DNA of 64,000 nucleotides, taken from assembly GCA_019775845.1 (NCBI GenBank), contig JADQAV010000015.1, positions 682,001 through 746,000 on the forward strand. The letters are read 5' to 3'. The stretch is from Myrmaecium sp. VS I D KN 1. Lineage: Eukaryota > Ascomycota > Dothideomycetes > Valsariales > Valsariaceae. Positions within the stretch are counted from its first letter, which is position 1. Each line of letters opens with the position of its first letter. The notes beneath the pieces are model-generated. The model was not told where the DNA came from and did no database searches. It saw nothing but the letters and a program-made list of their open reading frames with translations. The translations under genes and the position numbers were made by a program. Of this stretch, positions 10,116-20,381 are shown piece after piece.

Positions 10116-12811
10116 CTGTACAGACTTCAGAAAACATTGCAGCAGCACTGAGGCGTCTCAAATCCTGTATTTCTTGTGCTTGCTGACGACCTCCTCCGGA
10201 TCAAAAACCCCACCGTGCGGAAAGGATTACGCTCACTCAATAGGGCGTCGAATTGCATCATGCATGACGAAGACATAGCTCCGAACATACCAGATGAGAC
10301 AGAGTGGACTCATGAGCTGACAAGAGATGTAGATAAGACACTGGAGGGTGGTCGGCAAATAATGTGATGGGATTGATGCCTGGTGGAGACGATTAGAACG
10401 GCGGCAAAGCTTCTCTTTGTTTATTGAGGTTTCTTGTATTAGAGTAGGAACCGAATATCGAGTTTCGATCGACTCAGTACTTATGTGCTCGCTCCTTGGT
10501 TGTAAGTAATCCATTGTTGAAGAGTGTGGTTGGATTATCAGGATATGAAGGTGTAGTAAGAAATCCGTCAGTCGGTCAATTAAATGATTCAACACAAGCT
10601 TTTTCTATGGTACCACCGCGCGAGCAAGAACTGATGCTTTTACCAGTATGGCTCTGGGCACGTACAGGGATATGGTTCGGACGATGTTCTCGGTTTGTCT
10701 TTCCAGTCGATGGTCTAGCACCGATAGCTGACAACCCCCTCCGTTCTGCAGCCCGACATCGGCCTGTCGCGGTAGCTGATCTTCTCCTTGAGATGTTCAG
10801 TTGGACGCACTAATGTCCGTCAACCCTCGAAGACATCCATCCCCGTGTTTTAGTCTTACTTTGTGGAGAGCTTTGACTGACATTTCTCACCGGCAGATGG
10901 TGGGTTGACATCCTTGTGGATGGGCGGGCGGACATCCACCGACGGTTGAGCAGAGGTTGACGAGAGGTTGCCAGGAGAGACACACCACACCATGCATCGG
11001 TAGACGGAGGTATCGTCACGCACATTGCTCTTGCACGGGCAACCGCCGACAAGGTCTTCAAGGATTTGCTGATGCATGGATCCTAGGATATTGGAGCCCT
11101 TTCTGTATCACTGGCGCTCTCCTAGATGGTAGTTGATCGCGATGCGACGGTTTGTACGACCAAACTCTTGCTCTCTATGGCCCGGGGCAGACCCCAGATC
11201 GACCCTCCGCCCTGCGGCAGCTTGAGTACTCAGCTGCTTTCCGGCATACGGTCCACGGGCATGCTCCATCTTCACACACATCATCTCGTCCTTCGGACAT
11301 ACTTTCTTGACTGACGTTGCCGGCTCCGCCCCACATCGTCAGGCTCATCCGGATCTGAAACCAAGGTGTCCGACCGAGGACCTTGAACCGAAGTAGCTCG
11401 GATCTTCCGGATCGTTTCCACCATTACTGATCATCAGCGTGCCGTGTTGTCGAAAGACACGACGGTATAGCCAAGCTGTCGACCGCCGATGGAAAAAAAA
11501 GGATGTCTGAACAGAACCGATGGTTCCAGCGGCGGCAGGGCCAATAGCGACAGAGGATCCGAAAATTCAGCAATGCCTACGGAGGCTGCTGTTCGAGCAA
11601 GAGAACTTGAGCATAAGCTCCTGGCATCAAAGTGGATACTCATCCGGAAAGGCGATTGAGCAGAACTCAATGTTGGCGATCCGGATACTTTAACAGCTCA
11701 GGAATGATCAACTGATCTGCACGGGGAGGATCTGATTTGCTCTTGTCCAACCCTGGACGGTTTTGTGTGCGGTCCTTTGCTCTACCGAGGAGATATACCA
11801 CCTGGGTCGAGAACGAGGTGAAGGACGCACCCTGTCTAAGGTGCATACAAGTCCGGACTGTCTGCAGAAATTGGTCCAATCACCCTACGCCAGTGGGAAC
11901 AGACACGCCTCGTCGGGGGGCATATTTCTATTCCCCTCTGTTGATGGACCAGATCAATCACGTCCTGATGGCTTCGCATTCCATTCGATACATCCATTCG
12001 ATACATCCATTCGATACATCCATTCGATACATCTTTTAACCATGGGCTGTGCGTTCCTTGTTTCCTTTCAAGGGCCCTTCGGCGGTGGGCCACGGGAAGC
12101 AAAGTCGTACTCTCAACTCTGTCGTGGTGCTCTCTTATGAGCCCAAACCATCCGGTTTTGGAGGGGCTGTTGTATGGCGAAGTGTAAAGACGAAACCATC
12201 GGATACTGTCCACGAATGCAGTAGGTCTCATCGGCTTGCATATCTCTCCTTACAAAGGACTTTGACACATCGGAAGGCATTACTGTCAAGGATACAGTGA
12301 TCCGTGGCCTTTAACGCGGTGTCCATCTGCGGGCATGCTGTCATGTACTGGCCACTTAGATGCACAATGGAGCGGCTTCCGGGCCAAGTTCTCGTTGCAA
12401 AGACTCGTCACCTTGGGAACCATTGAGCATCTGAGCGCTAAGATTAGACAGATTGGACAGACGCGGAAGCTTAGGCTTGCATGTGATGGGATATCGTTAA
12501 CATGTTCTTTCACATGGATCAGGCGACCTGGTTCGCAGATACCACTTAACATCCGCTCCCCGCTCCGTACAGATGTTAACACAAAACTGTCACGTCATTC
12601 TGGGGCTTTCCACTCACCGGTACTGCTCCTAGCAGATAGAGAGGGACCCGTCGCTAACTGTTTACTCTTTTTGTCTATCCACCTCCTCTCCACATCCACT
12701 CTACATCCTCTTACATCCTCGTTGCGTCCCCTCCGCGTCTATTCGACATTCTCTCAACATTCTCTCCTCATCCTCTCCCTAATACCAAATCACCGAGAAA
12801 GCTTCCCCCGA
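10116..12811. other. 2.7-kb intergenic spacer between the two paralogues
   Basis: Only short unsupported frames occur; none shows a family motif or codon pattern that convinces me. The stretch holds an exact 13-bp tandem array (11981-12032). The last 150 bp before 12812 are pyrimidine-rich (ctctcc and catcctc runs), typical of a fungal core promoter or 5' leader. Decayed mobile DNA cannot be excluded, but no terminal repeats or target duplications are visible. Confidence 0.5.
11981..12032. repeat. 13-bp tandem repeat, four perfect copies
   Basis: The unit ccattcgatacat is repeated four times without mismatch at 11981-11993, 11994-12006, 12007-12019 and 12020-12032. It lies in the spacer between the two paralogues and shows no coding role. 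Perfect identity suggests recent expansion by slippage. Confidence 0.95.
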
Positions 12812-14271
12812 ATGAATATGGCAATGACAGAACCCCAACTGAATGCCTCAATGGATCTACCTACGAGACCAGATCAAGTTGATGCACCTCCATCCTCTCA
12901 GGCGGGTTCCACACTTGATCAAGTTCAGCAAGGCATGCTCCACGTCCCATCAAGCCAACCACTCCAGTCCACTGGAGCATTCGCGAAGGCGGTTCAAGAT
13001 TTCGGTCAACACCGCCGACCGGATTGTGGCTCTAACCCATACGCACCAAAGGCGAATCTTTTGAAAGCTGGACTCTCACAAGGCTACCCGCCCTTCGAGG
13101 CGGTTGACTTTCCAAATGAAGTCACTGCTCTGGCGTGGTTTAGGCAGTATCATGACCTTGAAAGGGCCAGTAGCCTGCGCATGGCGAGCTCCGCCAGCGG
13201 AATTATTGCATTCAAGGAGTCGGCATCGATTTGCGCCCAACGTTTGTACAGGGCCATGGTGGATGGCGCATTTTGCAATAGCGGGACTAATAACCCCGCA
13301 TACAAGCGATGGGTCCAGGACCCAAGCAACGATCCTAAGTATATCGTGGCTTGTTGCTACAAGATCCATGTGAGTCTGTCGTCACTGCGGAGACCTGAAC
13401 AAAGGCTGACTGCATCTCAGGACTTAGTCGTTCAGATGTATGAGCATCCAGAGCGCATGGCGATACCATACATGCACGACCGTGCGTGGCAATATAGAGA
13501 TGATTATTGCTGTTCAATCAGCAGAAGATTCCAGAATATCATCCTACTACTCACGGTAAGCTGACTCATTCTCCGTTCTTTTAAAAAAGGCTTGTCTAAT
13601 GTGCATATAGCTTCGTAAGACGGCGTGTGAGGATGTTATCTCCGGAGAACAATCCCGGCTGCAAATTGTGAATCATCCAGTGGCTTACTATCAGGTAGGT
13701 AAACCCCATATCCGGTCTGAACTGAGACGACAGCCATGCTAACTGCCCGCAGTCGAAGCTGGAGTACCAACGTGGCAATAAGTTCCGCTCGGAAGCGCTA
13801 CAAGAATACATGCAGAACAGAAAGCGTAACGCCTCCGAGGTCCAGGATGCAGATGATATCCTGTCGCAGGAAGACACTCAACCGGCGCGGAAGAAGGCCA
13901 GGGTAGCCATCGAAGACGAAAAAGTTGTCTTAGACAGGCCATTCCAACTTGTCGTGGGAGCAGAAGTAGCTTCTCAACCCGAGAACGACAAAGGTGATAT
14001 CACCCAACCGGCTGTCTATCAATCTGGAATCATCCAACATGATATCGACCAATATGGTATCGACCAAGCTGGCATCGACCAACCTGAGATCGACCAACCT
14101 AAGGTCGAGAGCGCTGAGCTGGAGCTTGGCTACGATCTTGGTGTTTTCTCAGGCCGCGCATGGAACGACAGCACCCAAGAGATGCCGGCCGAAGATCACG
14201 CGCAAATGCCGCCTCAATATCCCGCTTCTAACTCCGATGGTCATGACCTCCACAGCGCGTCAAGCGATTAA
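12812..14271 (+). CDS. Unrecognised fungal protein, paralogue B (three introns)
   Basis: Exons 12812..13369, 13421..13555, 13611..13694, 13753..14271 give 431 residues; all junctions are phase 0 with GTGAGT, GTAAGC and GTAGGT donors. The first ATG after the pyrimidine-rich leader was chosen. The core (YPPFEAVDFPNE ... LYRAMVD ... KRWV ... CCYKIH/DLVVQMYEHP ... FQNIILLLT/LRKTACED ... IVNHPVAYYQ/SKLEYQ) aligns along its length with paralogue A; slashes mark intron positions. The C-terminal 150 residues are low complexity, with a basic ARKKARV patch (possible nuclear signal) and a pentapeptide QxxIx repeat. Function unknown. The tandem placement suggests a local duplication. Confidence 0.82.
14005..14109 (+). 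repeat. 15-nt / pentapeptide coding repeat in paralogue B
   Basis: Seven consecutive 15-nt units encode QPAVY, QSGII, QHDID, QYGID, QAGID, QPEID, QPKVE. The last five DNA units share caa...atcgac-type ends, indicating expansion in phase with the reading frame. Confidence 0.9.
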
Positions 14272-14980
14272 GAAGCTCCTTCCCGAGAAGGCTCGGTCTT
14301 ACATCTACGGTGTCATACCAGCTCTTGACCGTGATTATCCTTTAACACGCTCCGAAGCCATGTTCCTCACCAACCATTCTCACTTTGTCTGGATTCCTAC
14401 TCATGGTACAGTACTTTTGTGTCTGCCTTTGTAGAGACAAAACACTTTGTAATGGCTCAAGATTGATACATCACTGGAGGTTCTGGGAGTTTGGGATTCT
14501 TGATTTCTTTTTTACAGTTCACAAGTTATAAGCTTCACTGAGAGCGGGTTGTGCGAAAGTGGAACTACATTGTGCATCTTGCGAAGGTGTCCTATTAGCA
14601 TGGAGTCCACCAATGTAATTGAGAATTTCCTTCAAGAGAGTTCTACAAATTCGAAAGTAGGCTACTGTGCAGTCGGCTTCTTCTGTTTCCCTTATACATC
14701 AGTTCCAGGAATGACATCATTGTAATCGAGACATAGAAAGCCCGAAGATCCGATCCTTGAAGTTGCAGATGTAACGCGTCTGAGTTATGGTGTAAACGGC
14801 GAATGCTATCAAATCGTAACTGTAGCAGAACAGCCCATTATAGCAGGCTATAAGAGTTGCAGTTTTCATGTAAGGTACGAGGGCATGTTCAAACCCAACC
14901 AGAGACCGTACCTGCCGTCTTGCTGTACGCATGTGAAGCCCATCGGATTGATGTGAAAGTTCTTTTCTTAGATCTTAATA
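14272..14980. other. Convergent intergenic region
   Basis: Three-prime flanks of paralogue B (plus) and Pch2 (minus). A frame running to 14434 in another phase reads like protein (KKLLPEKARSYIYGVIPAL, then DRDYPLTRSEAMFLTNHSHF) but I cannot attach it to a gene; see findings. The rest is AT-rich with T-runs typical of fungal 3' ends. Confidence 0.45.
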
Positions 14981-16657
14981 TTATACTTCCAGCCCCATCT
15001 GTCTATCCACACTCACATCAGTCCCTAACTTCTCTTCTTTTACTAATTTTGCCAAATCATCCAGTAGCCGATGCAACCCAATCTGCATGTCTGCCGAACA
15101 GTCATCCCGCAGAGCTACCGCCAGGAACATCAGCCGCCGCAATCTTCTTCCGCTGAGTCCTGCGGCTGCCTCGGCGATGCGCCACAGCCGTGCCCCAGGA
15201 CTATTAGGTCGCTGTCGAAGAAGGCAGATACGCGTCTCTTCGATACTCGGAAAAGCTGAAGGGGGGCGGAACAGAGGCCCATAGTAGGCCGGGACACGGC
15301 GTTGTGCGGGGGCTGATATCCGCAACGGCCGAGAGGGTGGGTATAGAGACTCGAACAGATCCTCCGACTGGACTGGGCACACTTCACCCGACTCGATTAT
15401 CTGAGGGCAGAAGGGCATCGGTACCGCTTCGGAGTCTTCCTCTTCGCATGAGACGACCAAGTCACAGCGAAAGAGCTCTTCGATACAAGACTTGATGATG
15501 TTGTAGATGCTGCGGTGAGAAGGATGACTAACGTATTGCTTCATATCAACGCGATCCAGAAAAGCTGAGTCAATCAGGGAGATGAGGTTGCTGGTACAAA
15601 ATATTAAGATATTAGAGTATTGGCGGATCTCATCCAAAGCCGTAAGCAGCTGATTTGTAGCCCTCAAAGCATCGCCGCATTCGCCGCTTTCTGCAGCCCT
15701 TTGGCGAGAACTAGAGAGCGACTCAATCTCGTCGATGAGCACGCATATCAGCGTCGTGTCAGGGTCCTCGATGGAAATGATTTCAGCAAACATCTTCTCA
15801 ACAAATCTGCCGCTTTCGCCGAACCATTTACTCAACACGGAGTTGGCGTTCACCTCCACCAGACGGCTCTGGGTGAACCGCGCGGTGAGGCGAATGCTCA
15901 ATTTCTGTGCGAGGGCGCGACACAAAGAGCTCTTGCCAGTCCCGGGCGGCCCATGAAACAGGTAGAGGCGGTTCCAGTTGAGCAACCGTGAACTCAGCCG
16001 ACATTCGGTTGTGAGGGTCACTATGGAGAGTTAATGGGGTCCGATGAGGGGGATGGATCGGGTCGCACTCATGCGGGTGGTAAGCCGGAGAAGGCGCGAA
16101 GGGAGACCATCGTCAAATATGAGCCTGAATCACGGTGAGGTGTTATTGAGACATGATGCACTGGGCTTGTTCTCTTACGACTCCCAAAGCCCCTCAAGGC
16201 TTCTGTTGGGTAGTTGAGTAACACGTATTGAAGGGCTCTCTTCGTCATGCGCGTTCGTACAAGCAGCGGCCATATATGGTTCATAGACATAGATCTCCAG
16301 ATGAGATTCGGTTGTCCTGAGGGGCAAGCCAGGCTTCTCCGGGCCGTGAGAGTCGACCACCCTGATCTGCTCAATATCCGCACCGTTGCTGAGACATTCT
16401 GGAGTCTAGTTTAGAAGCGGATGAGGGTCTGTCAGACAGCAGCCAGTACCGTATCCTTCTATGTTTGATCCCGGCTGCAGGAATGCAAAGCGTTTGCATG
16501 TACGGAGCCACGCAGAGACCTCGTCGCGGACCTGGGACCATCAGCCTTGCCGTCGAGAACGACGAGAGGTGAATACCAGATCGGTGCGAATGACAGCGTT
16601 CGTCCGACTCTTCAGGCACACCTCGATATGCAAGATGCTCGAGTGGGGGGTAGACAT
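14981..16657 (-). CDS. pch2: Pch2/TRIP13 AAA+ ATPase (pachytene checkpoint protein 2)
   Basis: Five exons, 16657..16577, 16531..16450, 16398..16179, 16124..16069, 16020..14981, give 492 residues. Pch2 is a hexameric ATPase that unfolds HORMA-domain proteins (Hop1 on meiotic chromosome axes; Mad2 in mitosis with p31comet). Seen in order: an N-terminal segment ending in LEGLWESLIFDD, like the FEGLWDSLIYD junction of TRIP13; Walker A HGPPGTGKS; FTQSRLVEVNANSVLSKWF; Walker B CVLIDEIESL; sensor 1 FCTSNL; arginine-finger region DSAFLDRVDMKQY; and the C-terminal GLSGRRLRRL sensor-2 segment. The 5' exons were joined by phase and by resemblance to the family. The donor GTGCGA of the last intron is weak, and the last exon's frame could misleadingly be started at a GTG. 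Convergent with paralogue B, divergent from the CSC1-like gene. Confidence 0.93.
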
Positions 16658-17023
16658 GGCACTGCACCATCCGTGAGAGGTCCACGGAGCAGCGGTGGAG
16701 ATCACTAGGAGAGTTGTACGGAGCACCTTAGCGATGTTGGAGGTGAGGTGGCACGTGGGTGGGCGTGGTGGGTAAGGTGGTGGTTGGTGGTCGCTAGGGA
16801 GCTTTAGCGTAGGTAGCTTCGGCAAGTTTGGAGCTGCAGACGGTCCATGCTTCAGGCCGAAACCCTGCATGCGTTGGCACTTGGCAGGCATCATGCCATG
16901 CCCATGCCCATGCATGCATCGGACGCAGCACCTCCCGCATGGCACCGCTGCTCGTCCCTCTCCCGGGTGTTCTCTCACGACAACATAAAGCTGCCGAACC
17001 GCCCCCCATGTGCCGGTACCACG
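16658..17023. promoter_or_regulatory. Short divergent promoter between Pch2 and the CSC1-like gene
   Basis: 366 bp separate the two ATGs. The stretch is notable for CATGC/CCATG motifs around 16890-16922 (catgccatgcccatgcccat). No specific regulator can be named. Confidence 0.5.
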
Positions 17024-19804
17024 ATGGACGCCTCTGTCAACCGGAACAGCACCTTTTGCAGGCCGACTGATGATCCCTTCGGCGTCAAGAACCCCCGGGA
17101 CACTACCATCCAGATAGGCCTGTCCGTCTCGCTCGGCCTCATCGCGTGGATCTCTTTTTGCGTAAGTTGTATGCGCTTCGCTGCTCCTAGGAACTTCAAT
17201 TGACCCTCATCCCTGCCGTAGGTTCTTCGACCAAGATGGTCCGGCCTCTACGCAGCCCGGAAGAAGCAGAGGGACCAGGCTGTAGCGCTGCCCGAGCTGC
17301 CGCAGACCCTATTTGGGTGGATTCTGCCGTTATGGCGCATCTCGGAGGAGCAGGTTCTTGCCGCGGCGGGATTGGATGCTTATGTGGTATGGCTGGCATA
17401 GAACCGATTTATCGAGCAGGCATTGAGCTAACGGGCTCGCAGTTCTTAGCCTTCTTCAAGATGGCCATCAAATTCCTCGCGGTCACGCTATTCTTCGCTG
17501 TCGCGGTCATCAAGCCAGTTCACGATCGTTTTCCCGATCCGCATTCGCTCAAGCCTACGCCGACCCCCGACAATCCGGGCTTCCTTGACGGACGCGGTAA
17601 TCAGAGCGACCGCCTAGATCTGCGCTCTGTTTTCACGAATGCTCTTTGGAATCGCGAGGAATACACGACGGACTATCTCTGGATGTACCTCATATTCGCA
17701 TACCTTTTTACCGCTTTAGCCATGTACCTCATCGTGGCTGAGACAAGAAAGATCATCGAGGTTAGACAAGATTATCTAGGCAGCCAAGCAACGATTACCG
17801 ACAGAACCATCCGCCTCTCAGGCATACCATATGAGTTGAGGTCCGAGCAGAAAATCAAGGACTTCGTGGAAGGGCTTGAGATCGGCCGGGTCGAAAGCGT
17901 GACTCTGTGTCGGAACTGGGCGGAGCTGGATAATAAGATGATTGAGCGAATGACGATACTCCGAAAGCTTGAGGAAGCTTGGACGGTCTACTTAGGGCGT
18001 CGAACGGTAGGGCGTAGTCTGGAGTCCCTCCCCATCGTGCAACCGTCGCCGCCTGGTCCCTCCGTTATTGGTGATGGCGACACTGAGAGTAGCCGGCTGC
18101 TGCTGGGAGAAGATAACCCCTGGAGCACTGCGCTGTCTCCGTATTCCCGTCGCCGACCGAAGACGCGGATCTGGTACGGGCGGTTCAAGCTACGGTGCAA
18201 GCAAGTCGATGCCATTGATTATTACGAGGAAAGACTACACAACCTAGACGAAGAGATAAGAAACCTGCGGAAAAAGGAATTCGAACCATCGCCCCTCGCT
18301 TTCGTCACGATGGATAGCGTCGCCAGTTGTCAGATGGCGGTACAAGCCGTCCTAGACCCGTCCCCCCTCCAACTGCTGGCGAATACCAGTCCTGCGCCCG
18401 ACGATGTCGTTTGGTCCAACACGTACTTGTCGCGGTCGAAGAGGATGTTCAGAGCATGGTCTATCACCTTCTCCATCCTTCTTTTGACGATATTTTGGAC
18501 TGCACTGCTGGTCCCATTGGCCACGGCCATAAACACCTGTTCTATTCATCGGGTTTGGCCGCAGCTTGCTCATGTCCTTGAGTCGCACAAGAACATCCGC
18601 TCCATCGTGAACACACAGCTGCCGACCATACTCATTTCATTACTGAACGTCATTGTTCCCTACTTTTACAACTGTGAGTGGTCTCTAACAGACGGAGCAT
18701 TTACGGCGCTAACCATGAGCAGGGCTATCCAACCTTCAAGGCATGATATCCCAGGGGGATGTTGAGCTTTCTGTCATATCTAAAAACTTTTTCTTCACCT
18801 TCTTCAACTTCTTCGTTATCTTCACGGCTTTGGGAACAACGTCCAATTTCCTTGGTTATGTTGGAGAAAAGCTCAGCGATACGACGAGCATTGCCCGCGG
18901 TCTGGCGGAGTCCTTACAGGGTTTACTGCTCTTTTACACCAACTTCATCATCCTTCAGGGCCTTGGATTATTCCCCCTTAGATTGCTCGAATTCGGAGCC
19001 GTCATGATGTACCCCATCAACCGCATGGGGGCAAAAACGCCCAGAGGTCGATGAAACCCGATTCTTAATTGGTCTTCCCAGCTAACAGTGTCCTCCAGAT
19101 TACGCAGAGCTGGTGCAGCCCCCCGTCTTCAGCTACGGGTTTTTCCTTCCGCAAACGCTGCTCATCTTCATCATATGCATGGTCTATAGTGTCCTTCGAT
19201 CATCGTGGATGGTCCTGCTCGCCGGCTTAGCATACTTCATGATCGGACATTTTGTCCACAAGTACCAGTTGTTGTACGCGATGGACCACCGGCAGCACTC
19301 GACCGGCCGAGGTTGGGTGATGATTTGTGACCGCGTTATAGTGGGGATGATCCTATTTCAAATCACGACGGCAGGTCAGCTTGTACTTAAAACCGCATGG
19401 AAGCGTGCGGCTTTGGTCATTCCCCTTCTCATCGCAACGCTGTGGTTCAGCTACATCTTTGCCAAAAATTACCGGCCTCTGATGAAGTTCATTGCGCTGA
19501 AGAGCCTCCGACGTGCAGAGCACGAAGAGGGGGTGGATGGTGATCAGGGGGCTCCGGAAGACTCTGTTGCACAGGGCATGTCAAGGGAACAGAATGGCAG
19601 ACCAATCTCGGTTTCCAGAAACCAGGAGACAATCGACGAGACCCGCGAGAAGGGATTGAGGTTCGTCAATCCTAGTCTGATTATGCCGTAAGTTCCCCCC
19701 TCTGTCTTATAAGCAGTGTTTTAACGCCATGTAGCCTTGAGGATGTGTGGATAGCGAATCGACGCACTCGTTCCGGCGAAAATCTGTTGAGTAATTTAAG
19801 CTAG
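17024..19804 (+). CDS. CSC1/RSN1/PHM7-type 10-TM channel-like membrane protein (DUF221)
   Basis: Six exons, 17024..17161, 17222..17386, 17443..18673, 18723..19046, 19099..19687, 19735..19804, give 838 residues. The family comprises OSCA/TMEM63-related cation channels gated by membrane tension or osmolarity (yeast Csc1, Rsn1, Phm7). Order of parts: N-terminal RSN1_TM helices (IQIGLSVSLGLIAWISFC, FKMAIKFLAVTLFFAVAV), the cytosolic PHM7 loop (TIRLSGIPYELRSEQKI ... SVTLCRNWAEL), then the 7-TM core with NWLSNLQGMISQGDVELSVI and SKNFFFTFFNFFVIF, the strongest family signature. A short C-terminal extension follows the last TM. Donor 4 (GTCGAT) is weak, but the junction restores KTPRDYAELVQPP, as expected. 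Probably plasma membrane, vacuole or ER; function by homology only. Confidence 0.93.
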
Positions 19805-20381
19805 ATGGTGGCGTCGACAATCGATATATCACGGCCAGGAGCATTCTGCGCCTGCCCTATTACCATCTACTACCATTTATACCCTAGATCCGGGCGCCCT
19901 TCTTTCTGTGCGCCTTCCTCTCCAACAGCTGCCTTCCGTACCTACTATTTGCCTCCCGCAGTGCAGGTGCCTTGCAGTATGCATAAAGCTTGGCCTTGTC
20001 CCAACTATGTGCTCTTTTCGAAGCTGGATACCGATACAATCTTGGCCTATATAATCCTATGCTCGCTTCTTGCCCAGCCATCCATTCACTCACTATCCGA
20101 TTCTTATCATCTTGACCTTATCCTGTGCGTCCTCTTCATGTTTATTGCGTTTTAACACTGTACAGACATAAGCCCACCGCGCGGTGGTTGTGACAACGAC
20201 CTACTCAATTCACGTCTCCAGAGGCGTAGCTAGCTCACGCACAGCGCCGCCTTCACCGAGAGTGCATTCACATCTACCGAATACCAATCTCATTCCCCTC
20301 AACACAGAACCAGAGGAGGCGGACTTTCAGACCCCGGACCACGCTCCATTTGTCTCAAGACGAAGAGGTTTACAATCTGAT
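19805..20381. other. Intergenic region / leader of the F-box gene
   Basis: 577 bp. The downstream frame is open from 20184, but only a GTG is available there; the first in-frame ATG is at 20382. An additional upstream exon for the F-box gene cannot be excluded. No other gene seen. Confidence 0.45.

Noticed and set aside
11763-12231. Frames on both strands over the 13-bp tandem array
   Set aside because: Their apparent repeats (IHPFDTS-like) are only translations of the array; no homology recognised.
10116-12811. Possible decayed transposon in the spacer between the paralogues
   Set aside because: No terminal repeats, target-site duplication or transposase or reverse-transcriptase motifs could be seen.
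17200-17440. Upstream extension of the large CSC1-like exon starting near 17200
   Set aside because: It reads in the wrong phase through exon 2 and intron 2; the spliced model gives the expected VLRPRWSGLYAARKK.
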